Notes: generated by a model from the letters alone, not told the origin. A stretch of 64,000 nt of DNA from Atriophallophorus winterbourni (GCA_013407085.1 JACCGJ010023499.1:1-64000); one strand, 5' to 3'; numbered from the stretch's first letter, positions 13,725 to 27,300 are shown. Numbers and translations are program-made.

Positions 13725-14102
13725 ATGCATGTAAATTAGCTTTTTGTTCGTGGTCATTGGTTTAAAACATATTTAAATGAATATGGGCTGATGTGATCGG
13801 AAACGTCGGTCGCATGATACTTTTCCAAAAGTGTTATATAAGTGCAACATGTTTACCTTCCCTCCACCGTTTTAAGCGCATAAGAATTCTGATCCTACTG
13901 TTATTACATAATTATTGCGAGTAGAACAAAACCGATCGTGAGTTGTGTGTGTGTGGAGGTCATGGGGTTAAACCTTATCTAAATTAGTGTGGGAATCTGT
14001 GATTGAACTGATTTTTCGTCCGACGCATATCAAACAGCAGCATGCAGGCGCATGTTTTATAAAATTGCTCAAATGTTTCAAGCGGATGCGGATTCTGGCC
14101 CT

Positions 14103-14150
14103 ACTGTCACTAGCTGATGAGTGCACAGGGGACGAAACCAGTTGTGAAGT
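14103..14150 (+). ncRNA. Hammerhead ribozyme core candidate, array unit 6
   Basis: CTGATGA (14114-14120) is followed by a 13-nt stem II segment that starts GT and ends GAC. Then come GAAA (14134-14137) and CCAGTT, giving a short stem III (A-U, C-G, two-base loop) and a UH cleavage site before G14144. This is the only unit in which both conserved core boxes are exact. Stem I pairing is poor in this copy. Schistosome Sm-alpha-type satellites carry a comparable type I hammerhead, so this looks like a relative, but activity is unproven. Confidence 0.5.
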
Positions 14151-14331
14151 GAGTGTTTGAGGGACATGCAAGCAATTGAGCTATTCTTGTTCATGTTCAT
14201 AGCTTCAAACACTATATACATGAATGTGAGCTCATGTGATTGAAAAGGTTGGTCGTTACTGGTTATCCAACAGTGGCATCCAGGCGCAACTTGTTTACTA
14301 TTCTCCGCATGCGAATCCTGATCCTACTTCT

Positions 14332-14372
14332 TCAACATGATGGGTGTAAACAGCACAAAATCGATCGTTTTG
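14332..14372 (+). ncRNA. Decayed hammerhead core, array unit 7
   Basis: ATGATGG stands in place of CTGATGA. It is followed by the best preserved stem II, GTGT-AAACA-GCAC, then AAAA, and ATCGATC in the stem III and cleavage position. Confidence 0.35.
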
Positions 14373-14575
14373 TGTGTGTGTGTTTGATGGAAATGCATGC
14401 AAATGAGCTCTTATTTTCAGAATCATGATAACGCTTCGTCAATCATGTCTTAAAAGCTAAATTATATGAATAAAGTTTGGTATGCTAAATCACTGAATAT
14501 TTATCTGAATAATAATCATGGCATATTGATCTATTTATATTGACTTCCTGCGAACAAATATCGTCGACATAAGTA

Positions 14576-16120
14576 ATGGCCAATTTTGCGATTACGGCTG
14601 ACATGGTGCGAATCCTCATGGAATATCTAAAGGTACAGACATCTCCAGGTCCTGAGGGTATTCACCCTGCCATATTAAAACCTTTATCAAGTGTCATCAG
14701 TTCACCTTTAGCCGCTATATTCCAAATTTCAATCAATTCGGGACGTCTACCAGAGGATTGGAAAACGGGTATAGTAAAGCCGATGTTCAAAGGTGGGAGT
14801 TTATCAGATCCTGTAAATTACCGTCCTGTTACACTTACGTCTATCGTAGGCAAATTGCTGGAACGGATTGTAAAGGATAAGATAGAACAGTATTTGCGCG
14901 AGACCCATCAATGCTCGAATGCCCAACACGGCTTTATGGAAGGCCGCTCATGTATCTCCAATCTACTGACTACCCGAGAACATTGGTGCAGAAGCCTTGA
15001 CGCTGGTGTGCCAGTTGATGTAGTCTTCATCGACTTTAGTAAAGCATTCGACCGTGTTCCACATCAGAGGCTTCTTTGGAAACTAAGAATGTCTGGTATT
15101 GAGGCTTCTTTGCTTGCTTGGATTGAAGATTTTCTCATCAGAAAGCGAAGCCTCGTTGAAGTCAATGGGGCCAGATCTGCATCCTTTATCCCCACTTCTG
15201 GTGTACCGCAAGGATCTGTTCTGGGGCCAACCTTGTTCAAACTCTATGTGAGTGACCTTCCCGGTATTCTGAACAGTGGTTGTCTCTTATTTGCAGATGA
15301 TCTGAAGGTGTATGCTTCTGTCACGACTGCCGCTGACGCTTCCCACCTGCAAAATGATTTGAATGAACTTCGAAATTGGACTGACGGATGGATGCTCTTG
15401 ATTAATGAAAAGAAGTGTGCTATCATGCAAATCGGGAGCAACAACATGCGACATGCATGTCATTTAGAGGGCCATGGTCTCAGAACAGTTGATGTAGAGC
15501 GAGATTTGGGGGTGATGGTAAATTCATCCCTCGAAACTGCGGAGGATACTGCCAGAAAGGTCAGTTCTACCAGCCGCATGTGGTGGGCATTCAGACGATC
15601 CTTCTTAAAAATAAATCCCAAAGTTTTTCAAGTTCTGTATAGCTCTCACGTCAGACCAATATAAAAATTTAGACTACCGGTGTACTATCCGTTAACTCAA
15701 GGGAAGAAGGATCGACTGGAGAAAGTCCAAAGTAGAGCTACCAAGTGCGTGAGGGGTATGTTTCATAGTCCCTATGACGACAGATTTCGGGAACTCAAAC
15801 TTTCCCCACTGGAATATCGAAGAATGCGATATGATTTGCTGGTCACGCGGAGAATCCTGCTTGAATATTACGGAACGGAGCTTCAACAATTCTTTTCGGT
15901 ATCCATGGACTACAGAACTAGAGGTCATTCGCTGAAGTTGCAGAAGCGCTGAACGGAACACCTGAAGCCATCGTTTACTCTGTCGACCAGAGTGGTCAAT
16001 ATTTTAAATGCATTCTCCGCTGATGAAATCGGAGCAGTCACCGAAAAGCTGTTTAAACGCATATTGGACGGTGAACTTCCCGCCATCCTGCGCGATTCGC
16101 CTACTCTTCCAGCTCAGTAA
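14576..16120 (+). pseudogene. CR1-like LINE reverse transcriptase, 5'-truncated
   Basis: A 362-codon frame begins in the RT domain (SPGPEGIHPAILKPL) and carries the fingers/palm blocks NYRPVTLTS, DFSKAFDRV, SGVPQGSVLGP and the catalytic LLFADDLKVY (near 15290). The same frame continues after an in-frame TAA at 15662 and a TGA at 15950, through the thumb and C-terminal segment to TAA at 16118. Only two stops therefore separate it from an open 3' half of ORF2. Endonuclease and ORF1 are absent. The 3' UTR seems to end in a GAAGAAGAAG tail near 16220. Confidence 0.88.
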
Positions 16121-16225
16121 CTTCTCGTGAGGAATCTACGCTCAGATAGCAGAGACCCGGGAGGTGAACCGGCTTTCACAGACTGTAGTCCTCCTGCCGT
16201 CTATTCAGAAGAAGAAGAATACTTA
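16121..16225 (+). other. 3' UTR and GAA-rich tail of the CR1-like LINE
   Basis: A GC-richer stretch after the last LINE stop ends in GAAGAAGAAGAA, a typical simple-repeat tail of CR1-type elements. Confidence 0.5.
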
Positions 16226-16306
16226 TTGGATTTAGGTACGATATCATGAAGAATAAATGAATTAATATCAATATATGAATAATAATAAATTATGCAAATT
16301 AATTTC

Positions 16307-17619
16307 TAAGTGTAAATTATAAGTATTTCGGTTGCCTTCGAGAAGTTATGTTCAATTTGTACAAGCGGATAAAAATATGGTGTTTCTAATGTTCATTTTG
16401 TTGAATGCTGCTTAAAAGCATCTAACACAACCAAAAGATTGAAATTTTTATATATTTGGATAACGAGCATTTTCTAACCTAATCTTATCTTTAAAATCGA
16501 GTGCTTCAGATCAAGTATTCTACATTGTGGAACAGATTTCATAAGTTAAAGAATTCACGGTAAAAATCGATATTTTGAGAATGCATGAAAACATTTCATC
16601 GCATTTTATCGCATTTTAAATTCATTCGGAGTACATTCTGAGTTTCTCACAATTCACAATCGACACATTGGAAACGAATGAAATGGAAACACAGATAAAT
16701 ATAAAGTTGCACGCTAGCTGGATGTATGAATAGACAGACTTCGTACCAGTTATGTACGAAATAAGATCATAAAACTTTACTAATTTATAATTTAAATTTT
16801 TTTCAGCAAATCAATAACAATTCGCTAAAATGAAAATATAACATTTAATATCACTATGCGCAATTTTGGTTCAAAGCATAGAGTTTCTGTTTATTGGCAT
16901 ATTGTGAATGTTTTAAAATATTGTCAAAATGCCTTATATATAAGTGCGTCCTAATTCAAAATAAAAATGATTTAATTTTAACTACAAATTTACAGAATGC
17001 ACTATAAAAGTTCAATTTCCTCGTGTATTATAAGTGTTAAATTCCTTTCGAAATTCTCAGAGAATTTGTTACCAAAAAGCAGATAGTAATCCTACACACC
17101 TTGTCACACCTTGCCCTACACTTGTCATCAAATTTTGATTTTAGGCAGTGTTTTTAATAATATATACACTGGAACAAAACTTTCATTCTTCTGAACCAAA
17201 CTGGATATACAAATTTTAAAAGTCCTTCTCGGAATTCATGAAGATAAACTTTTCTTCAGGCATTCTTTGATACAAAACAATTTTTGTTCATTTATGTAGA
17301 ATGTTTCAATGTTTGAGTTATTTAAAATCAAGAAACAAATGTTCCAATACCGATTGGTTAATAAATAAAATATTTTTCCATCCCTAAATTTATAATGTTC
17401 CCGTCAAAATTGATGGAAATTTAAATCGGATGTGCCTTTTTTAATGAAGAATTTTACAGTTATTTATAATTTTCCAACTGAAGCATTATCTCATGGACAT
17501 TGGTGTATCATTATTAGAATCAACTCAAAATGGAAGGCAAGTCCTCATTTTCATATTTCATTACGAATGCATTGTCTAGAGGCGCGAAATAGGTGCTACC
17601 GCAAATTAATTAATCAAAC
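16307..17619 (+). repeat. 1.3-kb direct repeat, right copy
   Basis: This is the partner of 11167-12479, of equal length and about 5.14 kb downstream. It begins about 80 nt after the 3' end of the LINE at 14576-16120. Confidence 0.85.
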
Positions 17620-18290
17620 AGTGACACTTCAATTATTCTGAATGAATTAAAAAAATTAGAATCAGATTTGTCTGAACTCAGAAACGAACTAGCAATATGA
17701 AAATCCAACTATAGTTCTCTAAAACCGCTTTTATCACTCATGAACTCTGATATTAGTATTGACCACGATATATTGATTCAACCAAATAAATTTATAGAAA
17801 CTATGAGCACTGAAATATATAAATAGAATTCTGATCTCGCGATCGGCTTTGTTAAATAAACTGAACTGAAGTTATGTGCAGTCAAATTTCTGGTGTTAGT
17901 GTTTCTAACAGTTGATCCAACCGATATTTCACCCAATATAATGAACACACTTCTGAACCTCAATCAGCATACAAATCTAAGCAACCTTACATGATAGACT
18001 TGTCCCGAAACAGAACACATGATTGGCGTGAATAATATCTTCGAAATGTGTACATATTTACATGAATTCATTATAACGACGAAATATGTACGATAAATAA
18101 ATTAAAATATGTAATGATGAAAACACCGTTTGTGCCTATGTTTATAATTGTGAAATTTTCAATTGGTGAACAAATTTTGCTGTCTATCACATGGAACTGA
18201 TTTGTGTCCTTACGCAGATTTCTAAGTAATAATTATCTATTGTAGAAATAATCTATGTTATATTCCCTTTGAATACATGTTCGTCATGTT

Positions 18291-18316
18291 TCAGGGTCTT
18301 TTTTTACGCGGCTATT
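18291..18316 (+). promoter_or_regulatory. Candidate splice acceptor in ADSL 5' leader
   Basis: TTTCAG ends at 18294, 22 nt before the ADSL ATG. It could be a spliced-leader trans-splice acceptor, which many flatworm mRNAs use, or the 3' end of a 5'-UTR intron. A T-run follows rather than precedes it, so the call is weak. Confidence 0.3.
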
Positions 18317-18363
18317 ATGGATTCTGTCGTTGATGCCGAGCTGGATATATATGGAGGATATAG
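18317..18363 (+). CDS. ADSL: ADSL exon 1
   Basis: It encodes the first 15 residues plus two bases of the Arg16 codon. A 36-nt intron follows. Confidence 0.82.
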
Positions 18364-21300
18364 GTTCGACTGGTGATTAATTCTATGATTCTGTATTAGG
18401 AACCCGTTGGTGACAAGATATTCCACCACCGAAATGGTATATAATTTTAGCGAACGCCGCAAATTTACCCTTTGGCGTCAGCTATGGCTCTGGCTTGCTG
18501 AAGCACAGCAAGAACTCGGTTACGATATTAGTGGTATGTTTATTGTGGGTATGCGCTTATTCGTGTTGCTTGATTTATCATTTTGTACTTTTTCTTCGCA
18601 TATAGTTGTGTTTTGTCACATTTATTTGAAAAAATCCTATCACTAAAACAATTAGCAAACGTGAACTAAAATGACGGTAGCGTCTTCAGTTGAATGGTCG
18701 CTACATTTACAGCTGTCAGTAAAAATGTGCTCATATATCATCAAAAAGTATATCGTATCTCTGCATGAAAATCACGTATCAATATTTTATCGGATAGCAG
18801 TAGCATGTAAGCCATTATAGTTTGATAGAGAATTTTACAATAAATAATACTCAGACAAACGTGGTGCTATCGTTTATAATAAATTATCGTAAAACGAACC
18901 GTGATCATGTAGTATCATATCGATATTTGTATTTGTAATAATGGACTACGCAATAATAAGAGACTACGAATATATGTAGCTCATTACATACTATTGAATT
19001 TGTATGCATTTCGCAATTTAACGATGTCGGTTTCACCGAAACTAAGCAGTTTAAAAATGCATGACCTCGTGTTATTATCCTTATAGCAAAGACCCAAAGG
19101 TTGCAGATGCATAACAAAGTTAAACCAATTCGGAACACTAAGAAACGTGTTGCCTCTTATCACAGCAGCCCGTACTGCATCAAAGCGTCCTTCTTGGGCA
19201 CAAATCAATAACTGCACTCTGTTTCTCGGGTCTGTGACACAGTATCACCAAAAACGGGCTATATTGTTATTCGACAACATTCTTCCTTATTTCACCACTC
19301 AGCTTACTCAGATCTCCTGACGCCTCAGATTGATTTAATCGATTGCATCATATGCATTTTGTTTCATGTGCACAAGCTACCCCGTACTCCTAACTTTGGG
19401 AAATCACCAGGTCAATATGGCATCCATCTTCTTTATCTGAATATTTTAACCGACGTTTTCGGATGTTTTATGCATTTTATTGAGTAATCCAAGATGCGGT
19501 GTCCCACCAGAATTAAAAAAATTCATTTTAAAACCTTTTGTTGAAGCAGTCAACCGTGAGATTCCAAAATCTCCAAAATCGGCGGTATGTCCATGTATGC
19601 GATCTAAGTGTTCCAAATCTATAATCGTATGTTTGATTGTGTGAGTAGAACTGTATTAAACTTTTCTACGGAAAATTGTGCATCTTGTTTTAATTAAAAA
19701 TATGACGAGGCTTCATCTTTCTATCGAGGATATATATATATATATATATAGAATATATATATATATCTTAAAATAGTCTGTGTCTCTGTCTCAAGGTGTC
19801 CAGGTTTTCAAATGTCGATGTTCGCTGAGTTTGTAACAAAGTAATGCTAGATTGCAAAATGTTTGTCACTGCGAACTAGTAGAATGATTTATCGTAAGGT
19901 GCTTCTATGTAACTCTGTACTCTGCTCGTATTAAAACGTAGGAACTCGAGAGTAGCTACTGTCAAATTTCTTCGTCGTAACTAAATAAAGTCTGTCGGCC
20001 AAAGATGCGGTGAACTCAGTGGCCTAAAGTGTAGCATTTAGTTGGTGGCAAAAGATTTCGACGATGCTGCTAGTTGCAGGAAGTTTTCGCAGCCCATAAG
20101 AAAGTTCATATATTCAAACAAACGTGATGAAGACTGAAATCAAGGTGATATATGAAATTATTCTCATAGCCTCATATGTGCTCATCAAACACTGTTATAT
20201 ACACCAGCACTGCATACGTGGAACTGTTGTTACACAATTGTTTGATGTTGTTGATTATGCTTGTTCTACTGTTGCCTATCTTTGATATCACGGGGCACTT
20301 TCGGACATTACAAAATGGCCGAATAAATGTTCAAGTTTTTCATTTTAAACATGCTGGCCCGCCATAGATTTCATTTACCTAGGTATCGATTTGCCTCAAT
20401 CTCATGTCTAAGATCACATGGGTTATAAGCTGCTATTATTACATCTGAATGTATTTTGTCGTATTTTATTGCATTTTGACCATACTACATATATAGTTTC
20501 ATTCCGTAGGCCTATCACCTTCCCGTTACATATTTTCAGATGAACAACTTAATGAGATGAGAACGCATCTTGAGGACATTGATTTTTCCGTTGCCACCGC
20601 AGAAGAGAACGCTCGTCGTCATGATGTAATGGCTCACGTTTACACTTTTGCCGTTCAGTGCCCTAAAGCCTCGCCTATAATTCATTTAGGTGAGTCACAA
20701 TGTTGGTAATTTCGGTAAAACCTCCGATTTAAAAATATTTGAAAAACATGCCTTTCTTCATTAGCTGCAAAGCTTTAGTGCAACTCTCGCAGTTTTATTT
20801 TTTGTTGTTGTCTGCATGAAATAATCTAAATTTCTACTTTAACAAGATAACGATGTAAACAATGCTTGTGCTATTGCCTTACAATCCATCAATTTGCGAG
20901 CTGTTATTTACGTCATATTTTAAATGCCAGGTGCGACATCATGCTATGTTGGTGACAATGCCGATCTAATTGTGCTGCGTGACGCCCTCCGCATATTGGC
21001 AATCAAGCTCAGTCGTTGTATTGACCGTTTAGCTAAACAAGCGTTTTTCCACAAGTCATTAATTTGTCTTGGCCGCACTCACTTACAACCGGCCCAACCC
21101 ACGACGGTCGGTCGGCGAATGTGCATGTGGATCCAAGATTTATTGCTGGACCTCGAGAATTTAGATCGCCTCCGAAATCACACCATCCGTTTTCGCGGGG
21201 CCAAAGGAGCCGTAGGGACCCAGGCCTCATTTTTGGATTTATTTCATGGTGATCAAGGAAAAGTGAGTAAGCACCAAAGCTATTTGTTTTCACTTCGAAA

Positions 21301-24300
21301 ATCATACGAATCAACTAATATCATATTTTTCTAGCTAACTTGCGTTCGCTTCTAAATTACATGAGGTTTTCAATCAGCTGTTAAAAGTGATCTCATTACT
21401 CATACGTATGAATGAATATTTACAGCGTAAACAATTACTGCGACGGATGAGTTAGTCTTGAGAAACCAAGTCATAGACTGACCATACTGATGTTTCTCTA
21501 AACCGTTACAAACGATTCTCAGTGATTATATTAATCACAATCCAAATGTCATCAGAATTAATTTCAACCACCGATAGTAATGCTCGACATCTGTCATCAG
21601 GCGTGCATTCCTATCGAGCGATCTTTCTATCAAATGCAAGCAATTGATATTTTGGGTATATAATTTAATCGATACGTTACAAATAACTGCACGGATGTGC
21701 GGCTATCGCCGTGCTACATTAATTAGCCACCGGTAGTGAGCTGCATGATAAACACACTGGAATCTCACAACCATGTCCATTCTCATGTCTTATATCTGTT
21801 TCGGCCTGGTCAACCTGACGGTATCATAGCCCACATGAAGCTAATGACTGCTGCACTTTGTTTAGATTAGACTTGTGTTTTCACACACACATTCCTACCT
21901 ACCTACCTACATACAGATAATTGATATTTGTGTGGATTGTGTTAGCCAAAAGCCCGCATTCAATTTTTCATTTCTACACTGAGCTCATAACTAATTCTGT
22001 TTGATTTTGACTTTATATTAATAGCTACCGTTGTGAAAAAGAATTCGCTACAAATTTATTACAATTATTTTCCCATAATTAACCATCTTCTTCCTGGTTC
22101 GCTGACATCTCGGCCCACATGCTGCTTATTTCAGTGCGCAGCACCTCGCATTGTGACAGGCATGTTTTTATCATTTCCTAAAAAAACGTTATTGTCGTAT
22201 TTGTTGTTCTCCTTTATCATTTCGTCCTAAAACGTTTTTCAATGATTATCCCCACTTATCCCACACTTAGTTCGAGAGAACTTAAATTGATTCGCGTTGA
22301 CAGTAATAGCTATTCGCATTTACCATCAAACAAATGTGAAGAATGTAAAGTTTTGGGATATAATTTTACAAGACACCGTTTCCATTGTATTGTGTTATAT
22401 GCATCATCCGTTACCTCCCGCTCTGATTACTTTGTGGTTGGGATCCGCAAATGCTAATAGCTAAATGCAGACATTTATGTCCAATTTTATATTACTAGTT
22501 GTGGCCTTTTAAAACATGCTTATTTCTCGATGATACCTATTTGTAAACCACTCATCTCTTTTTGCTATGTGCTCAGTTTATGTTCGCATATTATCTTAGG
22601 TCATCAAACTAAATGAACTGCTAGCTGCCAAAGCTGGATTCGATCGCTTATGGCATGTGACTGGCCAGACTTATCCCCGCAAGTTGGATATCGAAATCGT
22701 GAATGCCTTGTCGAGCTTGGGAGCAACCGTCCACAAAATATGCACCGATTTGCGTCTGCTGGCCAGTTTCAAGGAAATTGAAGAACCGTTCGAAAACACA
22801 CAGGTATTCCTTAATCATAAACATCATTACCTTTGTAGCAACTTTTAACCCATGAATGTCATAAAATCTTGACAAAAATAATTCTAAGTATCATCTATTC
22901 CGCAACGTGATTTATGGAGACGTCTGCACACACGTTCTGCGTTGCGTAAAAATAAAAAAATATCGTATTAATCTGGTCACGTTTATCGGTTTTTGTCATT
23001 TTTGTCATATTGCTTAAAATTGGCCATGAGCCAAAAATAGCTTTCAATTTTCTTGCCAATATTTTCTGTCATAATTTCTCTTTTGCCATAGACAATCTAG
23101 TAAACAACCACCTCACAGTCTGTACAAATTTGAATCATAGATGCTTATTCGCATTTATTTATCGCGATTGAGATGTAAGCGTTTCAATACAATTTTCAAC
23201 TCACTGTCATCAAAGATATGGTAGCTTTTCAAAAAGCTTTAAGATTTCAACAAAATCTTTTCATAAATACACCGTTAATTTTATTTTTATATTTAATAGG
23301 GTGATGATATTTGAATTTTCGTTGATCTCAACCTTGCTATCAACGAAATTCGGTCCCTTTTCTTTCTTTTGTTTTATCTGTGCGCTTGATCTTCTGATGG
23401 ATTTCACAATTTTTCAGGGTTCTTCATCCTAATTATGCGGATCAAATCACGCGCTGACCGTGAACTAGGGCACCAATGCACATTTTACACCGAAATATAT
23501 GTCTACTGAACCCACTTGTGTATGTTAACACACATTTGCCAGTTGTATATCATTTCGCAAATCTCTAATCTGACAAAAAGCAGTTACCTATACGTGCGAT
23601 GGTGGAGACCGTGGATCGCTTCATCTATTCATTGTCGTTGGGCTGAGATGCACATGTCTTGAATCAAGCATGCGTTTTATTATATTTTTCGTACGTGTAA
23701 AGCGACAACAGCACAGCAACTTCATGCGGATTTCACTCTCATGTATCCTGTGTAACTCGGCTTGACAACATGCAAAATCATGCAAATACTCCAAGTTACC
23801 TGCATGAAAACCACTATTGATATTGATTATAAACCATATCTCCGACGGCGAGTAAAACTTAGTAGACGGGTTAAAATGACGGAGACAGCAGTTGTTGAAT
23901 GCCGTTAATTTTTACTTTTTCGGTTTCCAGATTTCATCTCTGTACAACGGGACCGTACGAATAACCAACCTCATAGACTTTGCCCTTCTACTTAAGTGAC
24001 AGTCCTCTGTGACGTCATATATTGCCCGAGTTGCGAAACAATACCATTGTTTTAGAAATGCGCGTAAAATCTCTTCATTTTAACTGTTCATATGTTTGAA
24101 GCAGTCTGCAATGGCATGTTCATGATCGTTCACACTTAACACGAGTTCTTTACATGCATGTTTTCATTTCAGATTGGTTCAAGTGCCATGCCATACAAGC
24201 GGAATCCAGTTCGCGCAGAACGTGCTTGCGCATTGTCTCGCCATTTAATGAATGCCGCTGCATCATGTCTGGCCACAGCTTCTGTTCAATGGCTTGAACG

Positions 24301-27300
24301 GTCGCTAGATGATTCGGCCATCCGTAGAATCGTCTTACCCGAAGCGTGTCTGGCGGCAGACGGATGTTTAACGTTGTTGCAAAATATTTTTGAAGGTTTG
24401 GTGGTCTATCCAAAGGTGAGTTTGACCACATTGGCTGCCATTGGATCTATTTTCGTCGTTTACAATACTTTTGTCCTGCACCGGTAAAACCGTGCAATAT
24501 TTTTCTCTTTGATAAAGAGCACGGACAGAGAATTGAGTAGATTTTATCACCATCGTGAATGTTTATCTTCGCATAAAAAACCTACCCACCACGCTACAGT
24601 GTAATTACCACGCGCTTGCGATTCAATAATTCAATAATAATAATTCAACAAATTTGAAGCAATTTTCTACCCCCGTACACTGTTCAATGAAGCCATGATC
24701 AAACAGTTCTTATGTTTCATTTTCAACATTGTAGGTGATATCCTTATTCGCAATTGTCCATTGTGGAAGTACACGCGATCCTTTATTAATCATACTCTTA
24801 TTTCAACATTTTTTCGTTTACCATGCTTTGGGCAACGCTACCATCTATTCTTAGTCATTCCCGTTCACCTTCTTTGTCAATAGCTGAACGAGTTCTCTCG
24901 TTCGCATTTGATATTCTTGAGTTGTGTTTTATTCGTCCTCGGGCCGCGGGGTCCACAAGGCCGATGCTTATTTCTGGTTTCATCAACACGAATCTGTACA
25001 AACGATATACTTTCACTCACAGGACAGGGTGCCACAAACGTGATCCAGACAAATTGCCGCGCAGTCATAGACTTCACGTGGGCTAAGTTACTGTCAGGTT
25101 GCCCAGGCCTAGACAGGTGGCCGCATCTAATTTTTCGACGATTGTCGGTATGGAGATGTGAAGTTATTAAATTTCCCAAAATGTTCAACATTGGCAGGAT
25201 TCCCACCTGAACCGACCACTTTGAAGTCAAACGTCTCGTCCGCTATGCAACTACGGCTAATTATCAAGCATTAGTTTAAAATCCAGCTAACCTTCGCTTT
25301 CTCATTTAGTTCTGCCTACTTTCTAGCAGATTACCAATTGCACATAATTGTTCAACAAGTTCGAAAAGTTGAGTATGCTGATACAGTATACGCATACATT
25401 CAGCTGTTGAAGCTTAACAATTTGAGTTTATGCCAAGCTATTTGTCTCGATCATGTACTTGGGATTCCAAAGCTGGAATTTTGTTAACATGAGTCTAGTC
25501 TAATGATGTGTGACGAGTATTGCTCGGTTTATTATCGAGCATTTGATGTTGAATCTTTCTCGAGAATATGATATGGATATTTTGCTACTGCTATTTGTAT
25601 AGGCCTGGGCAATCTGGCAGTATCTTAGCCCACATGCGGTATATGACCGTCTTTCCCTGGATCAGGGTGATGATTTCATACGCTTTGACCCGTGATATCT
25701 CTACATTGTTATTTTTGACACTTTAGCCCAAAGCTCAAATTTCTAATATTTTCGAATGATGCATTTTCACTCTTCTTCTTCTTCTATTTACACTAATTTT
25801 CCATGGCATTTAATGGAACTTGCTCGGTGTGGTGTGAGTTGTAACTGATGATATCTAAAATCTTCAACAAAATTTTACGCGACCCCCACGCAATCCGTTC
25901 CATTTCCTCTGGTCGCAGGTGATCGAATCCAATTTGCGTGCAGAGCTTCCGTTTCTCGTCGTAGAGCAATTGTTAATCACCATGGTCTCACAGGCTGGTG
26001 CGAATCGCCAGGATTGCCATGAGCGCATACGTCAACATAGCCAAGCGGCAGCCGCCGAGGTAAAATTGAATGGGAAACCAAACGATCTGGTCAATCGCCT
26101 CAAACAGGACGAATATTTTCAACCGATCAACCATTTACTAGAAGACATATTAGACCCAGCTAAATATATTGGAAGAGCGGTAGAACAGGTTGGTTGATAT
26201 TTTCTTCATTTTCGCAACACATGCTTATGGTTCGATTGGAATACTCGCACTTTGATGGATAAAATGATTGCACTGCCTCATTCGGGTACTGAGTAATGTC
26301 GTTTGGCGATAACACATCCACATATGGAAGAAGAATAGATGAACCCCTCCCCCGGAAAACGCTTTACCCATCGTTGTATGAATCTTGCTCTTCGGTGAAA
26401 GTGGTTCTCAAATGTTGTGCTCACTGGAATCCAATCATTTGATTCCGCATAAAATGATACTGTTTTAATGGGATGCTTCGGAGTCGCATTGCTAGTCCTT
26501 CATAAATACCGCCTGGCCTTCCTGCACTAACTGTTTTGTTGTATCTCGGAGACGGAAGATTTCCCGTCAGACTGGAGCATGTCTATTATCTTACTTTTCC
26601 CTGAACATCAAGATCAGTTTGTGTGCTCCAGCCAGTGCAGAATAATCCTCCTCCACACTACAGCTAACCAGACATGTTTTCAATATTGTCGACACCCATT
26701 TTATCCATATTTGTAGTGGGCATTCGGGTTTAAAACATTTCCGCCCGATTGAAAGCCAGACGTTCTGTACGCTTTTCTGCTGCGGTTGCCTTACTCATTT
26801 AGAATAATTGCTGTTCGAGCTTTAAATGTTATTGCTCACTTTATTGGCGCTTTTTCAATATCGACGTGCCCGCTTGCGGTGTATCTCAAGTGATTGAATT
26901 CCTTTATCAATACCTCAGAAAAACATCAATACGCTAAGTCTATTCGTTATAATTGACAATCAAGAAACGGTCCCAAGTAGAGTGGCGCGCGGTACATTAG
27001 AACTAAACGAGGATTAGTCAAAATGCGGTACTGCATTGAAACAATGAACATATATGTAAATCATACTTCAATTATTGTAGTCAACCGGGTCAAAATCCGG
27101 GTCAATCTCAGGATTACTTACCTAGAACATGAGTCAAAAGCAATTCAAAGTTCGAATGACTGAACGTCCCACGCAATCGATATTACGACAAATTGAGCGC
27201 AGCAAATCAAGGTAAAAATAAGGCGAAGGTTTCATGAAATGATTGGATATTGACATGTCAGAAAAGCTATGTGGAAGATCAGATTAATGGACTAGAAAGA

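Larger units (their letters stand above)
12855..14430 (+). repeat. Tandem array, seven degenerate ~225-bp units
   Basis: The anchor AAAACCGGTCGTG and variants recur at about 13012, 13245, 13481, 13712, 13928, 14135 and 14357 (spacing 207-237 nt). Other shared blocks are a CACTGTTTCAA-like segment about 55 nt upstream of the anchor, a TGTGTGTG run and ATGCAAAT downstream, and CATG-GGTT further on. The units are strongly diverged from one another. Each holds a hammerhead-ribozyme-like core (see the ncRNA entries). Seven units times 225 nt account for the whole stretch. Confidence 0.8.

Noticed and set aside
11167..17619. Direct repeats as LTRs of one retrotransposon
   Set aside because: The ends lack TG...CA, no primer-binding site or gag/pol of an LTR element lies between them, and the interior is a satellite plus a non-LTR element.
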